DNA from: Henckelia pumila
Taxonomy: Eukaryota > Streptophyta > Magnoliopsida > Lamiales > Gesneriaceae
Assembly (NCBI RefSeq): GCF_033568475.1
Contig: NC_133121.1
Location: forward strand, 135,936,375 to 136,000,374
Reading direction: 5' to 3'
DNA: 64,000 nt
In this document: piece after piece, positions 1 to 11,887 of the stretch
Position numbering within the stretch: position 1 is the first letter of the stretch
Layout of the letters: every line of letters starts with the position of its first letter
Position numbers and translations under genes: made by a program
The notes under the pieces: model-generated
The model's input: the letters and a program-made list of their open reading frames with translations, nothing else
Database searches by the model: none
Told to the model about the DNA's origin: nothing

Positions 1-2484
1 AAATTCATGACTAAATAAATAAATAATTTTAATACTTAAATAAAATGCATTCTTAAAAAAAATAATTAAACAACTGAGTCAACCCTAGAATTAAAAATAT
101 ACTGCATAAATAAAATAAATAGCAATGTGCATGCACTAAAAATATTTAAATGAAATATTTCCATAAACCTCAACCACTAAAAATAATAAAAGGTTTCATG
201 ACACTCAAGCACGGTGACTCAGAAGCTGTCACGGTCACGGGGCTACTGTAGCACAGCTCATAGATCCTCACCACCGGTAGGAGTAACCTGCTCCTCTACG
301 TACTCACCTGCACCATATCAGTGTAGTGAGCCTAGAGGCCCAACATGCATACTAACAAGGGTTTAAAATAATTTAAAACACTAAACTACTAATACATACA
401 TATACATGAATGAGTATGCTTCAAAATTTCTAACTTAAATTACATAATTAAACATACATACATACATAATATCATACATACATAAGTTGTTGAGCATTTG
501 TTTTCTGAACATCGTATGGTCCTATCCGTAAGTGTGACCCATAGTGCGACTGATCAGTCTAGGAAACCATCGTACGAGGCTGGTGGCGAACCACCCATAC
601 ATAAATGGCCACACTACTTCAATTTCCACCTAAAATATTTTTATTTGCTCAACCATAGAATTTCAATCATAGCATAAAAATTGATTTCATGAATGCATGT
701 ACTTAAATAAATTGTGTGTCCTTCATTTATATTTAATTTATTTTCTAATATCATATAAATATTCAAATAACTTTTCATGCATAAAAATAATTAAATATAA
801 ACTCAGGACACATGCAATTTCTCATGGTTTGATTCAGCTGCTGGCCCTAGACATGCAAGCCCAATAACTTAAGACGTGGCCCAATAAATCAACCAAAGCC
901 CATTAAGACTAAATTAGGCCCAATAACACTGTCCCTGGCCCAATGGGCCCAAAAGCCCAATAACAGGCCCAATAACTTTCATGGGCTCCCAAGCCCATAA
1001 AAATTTCTGGCCAACTTAAAAATTTAACAAAAAAAATTATTAAAAGCCCAAAAATAATTAAATTAACCCAAATAATTTAATGAAGCCCAAATAAATTAAA
1101 TGGTACTAATTAAATTTTTGGGAATTTAATTAGCCCATTTAACTCCTAATTAACTTAAAAACTTAAAAATAAAAATACCCGAGCCCAATTAAAATAACCC
1201 GGACCCGGACCCACTTAACTTGACCCACATTATTTTAGACCCGACCCGGCCCCTCGACCCGACCCGAATGCCATCTGAAACCCTAGACCCGTGCCCCTAA
1301 TCCCTATTCTTCTCGGCCGTGAGCAGCAGGCCATCTTGGCCTGCTGCCGGCCAGCTCCGGCCGCCCCTGGCCGGGGCGCCGCCGCCCGGACGTAGCCCAC
1401 GTCCGGGCGGACCTAGCCTGACCAGTCCCCCAGCCCCATGCACTCCCTAACACCAAGGCCGAAGCCTCCTATCCGAGCCCCAGTTCTGCGCCGTCTGCAC
1501 CAACCATGACAAAAACCCCACGGCCGAGCCCTTCTCAGCCCCAAGCCTTGCCATGGCTCGACCCTTAGGCACCCTAGGGCACCTCTGGAACACTCGCCAA
1601 CAGCCGAACCAAACATGGAGAGGGGAAACGTGAGCATGCAACACTAATGTCAAAACCGAGAGCAAGTAAGGAGGAAAAATCGAAAAGCTTGATGTCAAAA
1701 AATATAAATTCTGATGTTACACACCCACACGCATACATATACTGATATGAGTTTAAAAAAAATGGATAAAAACATGCCTTTCACCGAAGGACGAAGATAA
1801 ACAAGCGTGAGACAACTTCCGGGACGACGGGACGACGAGCAACTTGAAGCTTCGAAGAAAAATGGTTATGGAGTCTAGGAGGTGCCTTGAACCGATGAAG
1901 AAGATGATGATGGGGTGTCGGCTGCTTGGGAGGAAGGAGAGATGTCGGCTAATGCTAGGGTTTTGGGTAGAATAGGTTAAATTTTTGGTTTAATTAAAAT
2001 ATAAGCTAACTAATTAAATAAAGAGGTTTTAAAAATAAATAATAAACAACTTAAACTCTTAAAAATCTGATAACCTAATTAAAAATCTCGAAATATAATT
2101 TTAGGGAAATTTTAAAAATACTAAAAAGTCAATGTTTTGACTAATTTTGGATAAAAATGACCCCTAAAATTAAATAAAATTAAATACTTAAAATTTTGGG
2201 GTAATAAAACTCAAAATAATATTTTAAGGCTCCAAAAAGGCTCCTAAAATAATTTGGGTGGAAAGTCGTCATCTCGTCCGTCCATGGTCCCGTCTACGCG
2301 ATTAAATAATAAAATACTAAAAAAAATCATAAAAATCACTAATTATGGGTTAAATGCTTAAAAATAAATTAAATCATGCACAAATAATTCACATAATTAT
2401 TTAACCCATAAATCATAAATTTAACTAATTAAATATCCTAATTATGCATGCGAATTTACGTATTTAAAAATACCGGGTGTTACA
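1..2484 (-). mobile_element. Partial LTR of a Ty3/gypsy (Tekay/chromovirus-like) retrotransposon
   Basis: Read on the minus strand, the segment begins at 2484 with TGTAACACCCGG, a common start of plant gypsy LTRs. It continues as AT-rich sequence with a CCCTAG-rich leader-like part (about 1,300-1,980) and runs off the left end of the window. No gag or pol coding is visible, so this is either a long LTR or a solo LTR. The minus-strand frames at 1413-1698 lie in its GC-rich patch and show no known protein. The six bases 2485-2490 separate it from the Cassandra element. The family assignment is inferred from the LTR style only. Confidence 0.6.
1323..1410. repeat. Two perfect GC-rich hairpins inside the LTR
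   Basis: 1323-1347 is an 11-bp perfect inverted repeat with a 3-base loop (arms GCAGCAGGCCA and TGGCCTGCTGC). 1382-1410 is a 12-bp perfect inverted repeat with a 5-base loop (arms CCGCCCGGACGT and ACGTCCGGGCGG). The surrounding DNA is AT-rich, so these would be strong RNA hairpins in the presumed leader of the retroelement transcript. Their function is unknown. Confidence 0.75.
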
Positions 2485-2490
2485 ATTATT

Positions 2491-3318
2491 TGTAACACCC
2501 CACTGTATCAAGACAGGTCTTTTCAGCGTGCTTATGTCCTCACTCACACGCACCTGGAAAACTTCCCAGGGGGTCACCCATCCTATAATTGCCCCAAGTC
2601 AAGCACGCTTAACTTTGGAATTCTTATGTGATGAGCTCCCGAAAAGAAGATGCACCTTCTTGATATGAGCAGTACATATGAAATCTTTTATGCCCTCCTC
2701 AACTATGTAGTCCCATACCTACACAGTCTCAGAATCCCCTCTCATTCCGGCACGAGATCGGTTCATTCATGTCTCCCTCCGCCTAGAAGCCTACTAGGAG
2801 CCGCTCATTGTCCGTGCAACCTCTTGGCACCGGCGATCACTCCCTGCCTCCTCAGCCCCGGGCGTCACATGCCCACCAGCTTCCGCTTGGTTCGTCCCCG
2901 AACCATACCGTACTAAGAGAGGTCGGCTCTGATACCATTTGTAACACCCCACTGTATCAAGACAGGTCTTTTCAGCGTGCTTATGTCCTCACTCACACGC
3001 ACCTGGAAAACTTCCCAGGGGGTCACCCATCCTATAATTGCCCCAAGTCAAGCACGCTTAACTTTGGAATTCTTATGTGATGAGCTCCCGAAAAGAAGAT
3101 GCACCTTCTTGATATGAGCAGTACATATGAAATCTTTTATGCCCTCCTCAACTATGTAGTCCCATACCTACACAGTCTCAGAATCCCCTCTCATTCCGGC
3201 ACGAGATCGGTTCATTCATGTCTCCCTCCGCCTAGAAGCCTACTAGGAGCCGCTCATTGTCCGTGCAACCTCTTGGCACCGGCGATCACTCCCTGCCTCC
3301 TCAGCCCCGGGCGTCACA
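2491..3318 (-). mobile_element. Complete Cassandra TRIM (non-autonomous LTR element with 5S-like LTRs)
   Basis: Two 379-bp direct LTRs (2491-2869 and 2940-3318) look identical by eye and flank a 70-bp interior. On the minus strand each LTR starts TGTGACGCCC and ends GGTGTTACA. Directly after the 5' LTR comes AATGGTATCAGAGCC (2925-2939 read in reverse), a primer-binding site matching the 3' end of initiator methionine tRNA. Each LTR carries a stretch resembling 5S rRNA, which is diagnostic of Cassandra. There is no coding capacity, as expected for a TRIM. Flanks share TATT (2487-2490 and 3319-3322), a 4-base match to the usual 5-base target duplication. Identical LTRs suggest a recent insertion. 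Confidence 0.92.
2555..2650 (-). other. 5S rRNA-like region in Cassandra 3' LTR (second copy at 3004-3099)
   Basis: On the minus strand the segment contains GTTAAGCGTGCTTG, then AGGATGGGTGACC and CTGGGAAGTT, matching the internal control region and 3' half of plant 5S rRNA with interruptions. The same sequence recurs 449 bases to the right in the other LTR. In the Cassandra family this block carries RNA polymerase III promoter elements. It is not a functional 5S gene, because the 5' part and several conserved positions differ. Confidence 0.8.
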
Positions 3319-3322
3319 TATT

Positions 3323-5594
3323 CGGTCTATAATTGAGTATTTTTAGAAAAAAAAATAGTGATATATATGATGTTCACTTATTTTTTGGACGAGACTTTAG
3401 ACTCTGTGCTACTAAACCAGTTTTTTAGAGGTACATAAGTATTGAGCTGAGTACAAATATTTATGTATTGAATTATTATCTGTCATATGATGTATTTTTA
3501 TCATGTCATGTATGTATGAACATGGTAATCGGAATGCATTCATGGGTAAAAAAATTACTAAATACACATTTATTACTGAAAATCGAAACTTAACTAAGCT
3601 AATTTTTTTTGTAAAAAAATCATAATCTAACTTGAAATCAAATGAATGAACGTGCAAGTTCTTGGAGATGAAATGACTCTTTCACTATAATAACTTGGCC
3701 AACTTTTTCACTAGAATAGGTTCAAAATTGGTCCCCCACCCTCCTGCTGATAACATACATAAGCACGAGTGTCGAGATTTAGCTATAGAATGTAAGAATT
3801 CGACGTGGACATAAAAGCAAAGTTTTAAATGAAACATATGAAACGAGGTAAACTAAGAACATATCAAAATAGTGCCAATAAAACGGTGTGTTGATAATTT
3901 TTCTGGGTGTAGAAGTTCTTTCTAGCCGTCGAACGGAATTAGCTATACATTAGTCCTCATCTAACTTGTCTAGATTGTGAGCCACCATGTAGGTATGGCT
4001 ACCTCATTCAATACACGTGACAAATCTACCTTCTAGATTTGTCATGCAGCAACTACAAAAACGTTACATAATAGGCAACAGTTTTTGCATAAAGAGTAAG
4101 ACTAAATCGTTTATTTCTTCATGGCTTCTTCCCTACAGCTGCCAACACGGTGGTGGAATCAAGGTTCTGATAAACATGATTCTGATCCGATTTCTATATT
4201 ATTATTTATGCTACAAGGCAATAAAGTTTTTTGGATGATGTACACTAAATTTAGAGGAATACTCCACAGTTGTGTAGCATTGCATAGATCTCATTCTATA
4301 GATATTTCCATGAAACACAATCATATGAACGGACAAATAAATATTTATCCCAATGTAATGTAAATCATAACTCATTTCAAATGTTAATATCCTCCATATG
4401 TTTGCAGTTTGCATGATACTGAAAATAAAGCCAAGCCCCAGTATTGAATACAAACACATAAATCTGATTTTTTTTCCTGCAAAATATATGCACCAATGAC
4501 ACATTGTAAATTCAAATGAATGCATGAAACAGTAAATTGAAAATCAAGTGAACGTGCATCCCAAATATCCACCCAAAGTGGAGGGTACAAAATTGAAAGA
4601 GAAAAGTTCTATCAAGCATCCATCCACATTTTACTAAGCAAATCAGCAACATTATGTTTATGGGGTTCTTTTAACCAAAGAAAAACTCTGAAATAGAAAG
4701 TTCCTCCAAAATTCTTCCCTTGCAAGCCAATCTATTGTTGTCTCCATTTACGTCCCTGCAGGGGAAAAAAACGAGTGTGAATAAAAAATAGAATGTTCCA
4801 GAGGAGTGATTTACGTTAGGCACATATGTGATTATGCCTTCTACATTTACATGGAACCTTGGACAGTGCAAAAAATTTTTCTTGTCTGATTGATAGTTAG
4901 GATAACAAGAAAAAGCATAAAATCCAGCAGTCAGTAGACAAAAACACATCTTGTGGTCATATTCCAGGTTAAAAAGAAAAAAAACTGATATCTGGTCAAC
5001 TAAAAAATCTGGAACTAAAATTGATTATCATGGAGGATATCATCAGCCAAGCTATGTGATGGAAGCTCTTTAATGTCCATATAATACCGATATTCAGGAT
5101 GATCACCACAGACATCAATTACTTATCATCTTTCCCACCATGTTTTCCATAAGAAGTGAACTATTTTTGTTTCAAGAATAACAAAAAATTTGAATGCTTT
5201 AGCCCTGTGAAAGAAACTTGAAAGAACTGGTTCCTGTTTTGTGTTCGTAGGATTAGCCTTCCAAAGTACGATTATGGCTTTCATTTGACATTTTAACTAA
5301 TGTCATTTTAGATGTAAAAGAACAAAGGAGGATATAGACATGTAGTGTTGAAAGTGCTCACAATATTTGAAGGTAAATTGAGAGGGGTTGTGCGTCTATG
5401 TAACTCATTCAACCACTGCATCTACTTTCAAGCTGCTTCAATAATCTGTAATCTCCCCTGTACAATAGACAAAACCAACACCATGGTTACTGGTTAGCCA
5501 AATTCAATTTTGTTTTAATAGGCATGCCACTTGAATTAAACATGTTGTACCTGAACATAAAACTGATTGTGATGAACCAAGAATTCACTACTCG
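3323..5594. other. Non-coding DNA downstream of the left CNL copy
   Basis: AT-rich sequence with no convincing protein. Short frames, such as the minus-strand one at 4671-4949, show no recognisable domain. On the minus strand a good splice donor (TTCAG followed by GTACAAC, near 5550) lies just after the CNL stop codon, so part of this stretch may be 3' untranslated region with an intron, as is common for plant CNL genes. The right duplicate is nearly identical (23328-25600). Confidence 0.5.
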
Positions 5595-8310
5595 TTATGG
5601 AAGCACCATTGCTAGGTTTGGGCAGTCACTGATATTCAAATTCGGATGGGATCTCAAGTTTATAGGCACATTTGTCAAACTTGGGCAACCATGAATTCTG
5701 AAATTTTGAAGGCGAGGCATGACATCAACTGTATTTGTGAATTCCCAGTTGATCAATTTATCCATGTTTTCTACTTCGAAAGATTCCAATGATGGGAACT
5801 TCTCTGTACCATAAAAATTCTCATCGATCAACTCCAAAACAGGCAGATTCGATATACAAAAAAACTCTAGGGAAGGAAGCTGTCCAAGAGGTGGAAGACT
5901 ATCACAATACTTGAGCCCTGCCAAGTGAATGCGCGTAATTTTGCGACTTGGATCACTGAGCCAAGTTGGATAGAATCTTCCACAATACTTCTTAATGGCC
6001 AATTCTTTCAAATTTTGATGAGGCCGAAGATTTGCGAGAACCGAATCCTGTAGATTTTGTGCCTGTTCTAGAGAACCCTGAGAAACATTTCCCAAATCCA
6101 CCCATTGTAGCTCGAGATTGTCCAAGAACAGCTTCTCGTGCAGCTTGGCCTCAATGGCGTCTGCAACATCTGTGACTTGATCCATGTTTTTAATGCAGAG
6201 TGAGTGATCCCCTCAGTGAATTCATATTGCTTATTTGTGCGATACCATTTTCCTTTTTGTCTCCGACTATGAACGCAGAAAGAGCTTGGAGTTCAGTTAG
6301 CCTTCCAAAATTTGGTGGCATATGGACAAGCTGTTCTTTTATATCCAAATCCAGATGTCGTAATTTGGAGAGATTTTTTGTGTCTTCAGGCAATGCTGTA
6401 ATTCGAGTGCAATTTTTGAGTTTCAGCGTTTGTAAAACCAAAAGATGACATATGGAGTTTGGTACTCTTGAAATCTTGTTTTCTGAGAGATTAAGATATC
6501 GAAGAAACTTCAAGGGCTTAGAAGAACTGATGGTGAATTCACTAAGGCCAATTCGAGTCAGATCCAACACCCGCAAAGATCGCAAATGGGAGAAAAAATC
6601 ATTATCTAGCAGTCCCCCATCAGCACCATTCTTATTGATCATCAAAAATGTCCTCAACCTTTCATTTTTCTCCGAGGCCTTCAGATGTATTGGATTCAAA
6701 CTATCTCGAAGCATCGACAAGTGACAAGTATTTCCAAATAAAGGGTAGTCATCTGACATGTCAATGACTTGGAAGCATATATCACTAGAAACCATTTGTG
6801 ACATGTCATGGATGAGATCATGCATTTTGTAGACAGTTTCATTCCTTGCATTTGTATCTTGTTCGAAGAACGACCTCAAATAAAGATCATCGAAATACTT
6901 GCTTCCTATGTCTTCCAATCTCATTCCTTCTATGGGTCGGATGAACCCCTCTGCCATCCACAAAAGAACGAGTTCCTCAACTTCAAACTCGTGATTTTTG
7001 GGAAAAAGAGAACAATATGCAAAACATTTTTGTAGCGGCGGGGGAAGATGGAGAAAACTAAGCATCAAAGCCGGGAATATTTTGTCTTCTGGCAAGTTCC
7101 ACAGCTTACTGTTCAGTATACAAAGCCACTGGTCTTCGCTGGATCCTGAATTTGACAATAAACTTCCCAATGTCTTGGCAGCCAAAGGCAAACCTTTGCA
7201 TTTTTTCGCAATCTCTTTGCCGATAGATTTCAAATTCTCTTGTTCCTCTACGGAGAATAACATTCTCCGTTTCATCAAATCCCAACAGTGCTTGTCCGAT
7301 AAATGTTGGAGAGAATGTGTTTTATAAGATCTAACAGATGATGAAACTTTGGCACTTCTTGTGGTCACAATTATTTTACTTCCTTTGGCACCATATCTTA
7401 AAGGAAGGTAAAATTCGTCCCAATCATCGTTATTTTCAGTCCAACAATCGTCCAAGACAAGCAAAAATTTAAACCCCCTAATTGACTCTTGAAGAAGGAC
7501 TTGAACAGAATTCAAGTCGGACAAAGTGCAACTATTCCCTGTCAAAGCTTCTATCATATATTTTGTGATCTTAATCAAATCAAAGTTCATCGAAACAGTG
7601 ACCCACATTTTCTTCTGAAAATTGGAGTTTACCAAATCATCATTGTAAACCAATTTCGCAAGGGTTGTCTTACCGATTCCAGCCATCCCCACTAGCGACA
7701 TTACCGAAAAGTTACCCATTTCTGGTTCATTTGCGAGCAAATTGATAACACAAGCTAGTTGTTCAGCTTCCCTCCCAATAACATTATTCTCATCGATCAG
7801 TGAACTAGTGGATATAAAGTCATGTATAGGCGACACAATGCTGAATCTATTTTTCATGCTTTCAATCATCAGTAGTCTCTCCATTTCTTTAGCAAGAAGT
7901 TCCAACTTCTTGTACAATACATTTATGTCATGAGGTAGCGTCAAAGTAGTTGATGAAAGAACAATTTTACGAACCTCGTCTCTTTCAGCGGTTCCCACAG
8001 AACCGAAGGTGGAGAGATGTAACGAGATGTCATCTAGAAGAGCATCGGCATCGTAAGAAAGTTTTTTGATATCTTCGAACCATGTTTTCCAAGCATTGCT
8101 TCCTCTCGTAAACCTCAACGGACTACACTCCACGCTATCTACCAAATCTTGAACCATGAACATAGTTCTTTGCAACTTTCGGAGCTCATCATCAACACCC
8201 AATATCAGTTTTATTTCATTCCACGCGTACGACCCGAATGATGCCAACCTCTCCAATGCGAACGCAAATGGAGCCGACCCAATGCAAGCCGTTAAAAGCT
8301 CAGCAGCCAT
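5595..8310 (-). pseudogene. CC-NB-LRR resistance gene, frameshifted copy
   Basis: Near-identical copy of the intact CNL at 25601-28312, with the same ATG (8310) and stop (5595). The first frame keeps the coiled coil, P-loop GMAGIGKTT (about 208-216), kinase-2 LLVLDDCW, GLPLA, winged helix and MHD (about 496-498), and the first LRRs. An extra 4 bases (tandem GTGA, about 6199-6206) shift the frame after residue 703. Three foreign residues and a stop follow, so the last 200 residues of LRR are cut off and left as a separate frame at 5595-6185. One further coding change replaces Gly by Val near 5720. The truncated product would still contain the whole NB-ARC domain, so it could be expressed as a shortened NLR, but loss of function is the simpler reading. 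A sequencing or assembly error must be excluded. Confidence 0.88.
6198..6207. other. 4-bp tandem insertion that breaks the left CNL copy
   Basis: The left copy reads AGAGTGAGTGATCC where the right copy (from 26203) reads AGAGTGATCC. The extra GTGA is a simple slippage-type duplication and is the only frame-changing difference noticed between the two genes. Confidence 0.9.
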
Positions 8311-8555
8311 ATTCTTGGTCAAAAAATCAAGAAGGGAGTTTTGCCACCATGGAGTTCCCGATCGAAGGGGAGTTTTGCCAATGGAGGAATTTTTGCCCGA
8401 TGGTGTAGGTACTTTAGAAATTATAAATCTTTCTTCACTCTTTAGCAGCCATATCTTTAATTTTCTTGACCCAAATATGCCACAATGGAGTTGCCGATGA
8501 ACAGTATTGCAGTTTTGCTTATGGAGGGAGTTCGAGTTTTGCCCAAGGTACTGTA
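8311..8555 (-). promoter_or_regulatory. 5' flank of the left CNL copy
   Basis: About 245 bases between the CNL start and repeat R-a. The sequence contains repeated GTTTTGCC and ATGGAG motifs (for example 8337-8400 and 8480-8545) and no obvious TATA box of high quality. The right copy has the same flank, so both genes carry the same proximal 5' region and are bounded by the same transposon-like repeat. Confidence 0.35.
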
Positions 8556-10080
8556 CGGACTATTCAAATTAGATAACTTTTTATTATTAGTGGCTTAACA
8601 ACAAAATTTAATATTATCCCAAGTTTTACTTTGCATATATAGAAATATTTGACAATTACTTTTACAAAAAATATAAATTATTGAGATGTAAAAAAAAAAT
8701 TGATTGTGAACACGTTGTTATTCGAGTGGACAATGGATCCATGAGATCCACCTATCCGGGTGGTCAACCCATCCGAGCAGACGACTTACAGACGATTTTG
8801 GTTGGGAATAAATCTAGCAAGCGAACTAGATCAAATTATAGTAAATTAATAATATTTAAATACTAGGATATAAATTATTTTAATTTAATCCAGACTAAAT
8901 AAAATAAGTGATTTTTTTATGAATAGTTAAACTAATTGAGATAAAGGAAATTATTCTAAAGCAAATATCTTAAATATTAAACGGCGGTTTAAGTTCAAGA
9001 CAAATTCAAATTTCAAGAAAATGACTGAGAACACAACGGTATCAAACATCAAATTATTTATAAGTATTGGACTTAATTAAGAAATAATTGTCTAAAATAA
9101 CGACGAAATTTCTTATATTAAATTTTAATATATTTCTAGAATTAATAATTTCATTTACAAATGACAATCCAATTATTTTTAATTGAATATAATTTAAACA
9201 AAAAACTCACTTAACAACTATAGAATTTCAAATTTTTTCCTAAAATCGTACGCTGAAACTAGGTATTATTTCTAGTCGGCTTAACCATATATTTCTCAAT
9301 ATTTATTTTTTAACCTATTTTCATTCTATTATCTTTCGAGTCAAGATCTAAAACATGATATTAATTGGTCAGATTAAAAGCAAGAAATCTATGCGAATAT
9401 TAATCAAGAGCATAAAATAGAACAAAACATTAACTAATCCAATACATGGACAAAAATTAATAGTTTGGCACTATCGTAGCACCAGCAAAAACACGACCGC
9501 TCCATAAAATAAAAACAATAAAAAATTTAACGTTTTAATTAACGGTCACAAAGAAATATAAGAAGAATGAGAAAATCTCAGTGGTGGCGCATGAAGTGCG
9601 TCTTCTTTCCTTTGCCAATCTCAGTGATGGCGTGTGAAGTGCACCTTCTTCCCTTGCTCCAAGCCCAAGCCGTAATCTTGAGAAAATGTCAAATTCCTCC
9701 CAGGTTGTGCCAATGATTTTTTTTTAATATTCCATTATAAAAAAAACCATCAAAATTTCTTTTTAGCCCAAAAGAAAGTTTCAAAGTTTTTCGAAATTCC
9801 GCGTGTAAAGATGGAATTTTATGTGGAAAGGCATAGGCTCTCTGTTTAAAGATGGAACCCACGTACATGGTCCTGACGTGGGTCCGTGCACTAAATTTAT
9901 GCAATTTTTCGAGAATGTTTTTACAATGGTGCATGGACCATGGTCCAGACGCGACACAGGGTTTGGACACCTATTTTCTTAAAATCTTTTGCATTCTTCT
10001 TTAAGATTTTTCCTCATTTTTCGGATGAATTCCGACATGGTATTATATAGTTTGACTTTATTTTTAGTTGTCAAGACTTT
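8556..10080. repeat. Unclassified repeat R, copy a (left duplicate)
   Basis: About 1.5 kb starting GTACGGACTATTCAAATT and ending in a block around GTTGTCAAGACTTT. It aligns to R-c (13553-14281 truncated, and 33570-35112 complete) and in part to R-b (11888-12640). A conserved core near 8,700-8,815 contains GTGAACACGTTGTTATTCG and a GGTCAACCCATCCGAG motif. R-a lacks a short piece after TTATTATTAGTGG that R-c keeps. No reading frame of known function, clear terminal inverted repeat or PBS was found, so the class is unknown. 9,575-9,660 contains an imperfect tandem repeat of about 45 bases. Confidence 0.75.
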
Positions 10081-10105
10081 ATCCTGTGTGAAAACATTCA
10101 ACCAA

Positions 10106-10769
10106 TTGTTGAGTATGCTTGTTCTATGATTGAATGTTTTATGTAGCATTAATTATTTGTGTATTTATTATGTCGCGAATATTATGTTGCATACATTAAC
10201 ACGTTAAGCCTTTATCATTGATATAACCAGTAGAGGGGTCGCTCATCCTCGTTATATTTTGTGGATGAATACCATATTTTTGGATCCGGTTATGCCCACG
10301 TTGTATGGTATGGGAGTACCTCCTGATGCGATGACCTATTGTGCTACATACCATGACACCTTTGACTGAGCAATATTCTACTTGGATAGGTTTCCTGGTA
10401 CCTTCCACTTGTATTTGCATTCATAGCACCTGTATACTCTTACATTCCTATTGAGAATTATTTGCTCACGTCCATGGTATTTCTTTGGACACCCCATTTC
10501 ACGGGGCAGGACTTAGGTTGGACGGATCGGGTGGTAGCGATCGTTGAGTTGCAAGGTGGATTTTATCGTTTCAAGTTTTCTGTATAGAGACTTTAGGATT
10601 ATGTTTTTGATGGAGTTGTATTTGATTCTTGATATATTTATTTGGGAACCGATTTTTCTTTCGGTAGTATTTGAGTATTTAAGGTTCCCTTTGTTTCTTT
10701 TGATTATCTTGTTTAGGTTAATTGAATGCTTAAGCTTTGGTTTGTTAGTAATTCCGGGATGAGTCACTA
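10106..10769 (+). mobile_element. 5'-truncated gypsy LTR followed by a tRNA-Met-type PBS
   Basis: The segment matches the 3' part of the longer LTR at 37022-38388, including the CACGGGGCAGGACTTAGG block. It ends GAGTCACTA and is followed at 10775 by TGGTATCAAAGC, a one-mismatch version of the methionine-tRNA primer-binding site. The interior of that element is cut off after about 30 bases by the next LTR. The left end is lost at the junction with repeat R-a. Confidence 0.7.
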
Positions 10770-10803
10770 AATTTATGGTATCAAAGCATGCATTGATAAT
10801 TGG

Positions 10804-11235
10804 TGATGAGTTATGACCCAATTTAAATTTCTCCCGGGCCTAAGCCTAGTCACTTAATCCATTCGGGTCTCATATTATTTAGTTATTTATTTGGACACTT
10901 TATCAAGGCCTATAAATTTCTAAAAGCCCATAAAAGTCTCAAACCTATGAAACTCTCTTGCTATCTATAAATAGCTCAAGTCCTCTCATTGTTAAGGTAC
11001 GTTCTCGATAGTCGCATGCTCTAGTTCTCTATAATTTTTATTGGGCAAATATTGACTTGAGTATCGGAGTGTATTCGCAGGGCAACCCCCGGCGCTACTC
11101 ACTTTGCTTTGTGATTCAGGTAACAACCCACGAAATTTGGTTTTTGGAACAGTTCGAGATTAATCCGGCTATTCAGATCTCCAAAAGCTACCCATATTTT
11201 CTCTAATCGGGTAATATATTTTTTTTGCTACATCA
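10804..11235 (+). mobile_element. LTR of a Tat/Retand-like gypsy element, followed by PBS
   Basis: A segment of 432 bases begins TGATGAGTTATGACC and ends GCTACATCA. It is followed by GC and then TTGGCGCCGTCTGTGGGA, a primer-binding-site motif typical of plant Tat-lineage gypsy elements. It contains a TATA-like CTATAAATAGC near 10,965. The same LTR occurs at 30805-31236 and 38423-38857. Confidence 0.75.
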
Positions 11236-11240
11236 GCTTG

Positions 11241-11887
11241 GCGCCGTCTGTGGGAAATTGCATACTCCACCACAAACATCTCAAGGAAATAATCGCAATG
11301 GAGACCTACCTCCAATCTCAAAACCACAGTCTGGATTTAGTTTCACGCAGGATACGTTGACAACCTTAATGGAAGAAACAACCGCATGTGCAGCAACTGA
11401 AGCGATCGCTCAGTTCGTGGAATCCCATCAACGCTGAAGCACCGACAAGAGAGATCATATAAGAGGGCTCTCATTTCATGATCCCGGTAACAAACCCAAA
11501 TAAAACTAAGTCTAAAGTGAATGACAAATATCATGAGGGGAGCGAAAAAAATACTACTCCTAAAGAGGGGGAAGCAAGTGCTCACACAGTTCACGACGTC
11601 TCTGACAAAAACAAAACCACTAATCGAACCCGTGGAGATGAATCTCACACATATATAACTGGAGATAATTCTTTGGCAATCTTGCCTATACGTCGGAGCC
11701 CGTTCACTAACGCCATTTTATCTGAAGCATTTCCTAAAGGAGTCAAAATCCCTAACCTACTTGAGTTTGATGGAACTAGTGATCCTCAAGATCATATTGA
11801 CAAAATCTACGCGAAAGCAGATTTGTATGACATCACAGATGTTGCTTATTGTAAGATATTCCGAACAATGTTATCATGGCGAGCTCT
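11241..11887 (+). pseudogene. Gag fragment of a Tat-like gypsy retrotransposon
   Basis: Two overlapping plus-strand frames (11225-11437 and 11478-11887) follow the PBS. The second contains FTNAILSEAFPKGVKIPNL and LLEFDGTSDPQDHI, the signature of the retrotransposon gag domain of plant gypsy elements, which normally forms the capsid. A stop and frame change separate the two parts. The normal continuation is lost after SWRALK, where repeat R-b begins, and there is no protease, RT or integrase. In the right copy a 22-bp piece near 31,262 is present that is missing here. Confidence 0.8.

Noticed and set aside
1413-1698. Cys/Arg-rich minus-strand frames in the GC-rich patch
   Set aside because: They have no domain, lie inside an LTR and show frame openness explained by base composition.
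2555-2650. 5S rRNA gene
   Set aside because: Only part of 5S is matched, and it lies inside both LTRs of a Cassandra element, which always carries such sequence.
2477-3332. Several open frames of 60-90 codons
   Set aside because: They are translations of the non-coding Cassandra LTRs and repeat exactly in both.
4671-4949. Minus-strand frame of 92 codons (and its copy at 24677-24955)
   Set aside because: It has no recognisable domain and lies in the likely 3' flank of the CNL. Conservation between copies only reflects the duplication.
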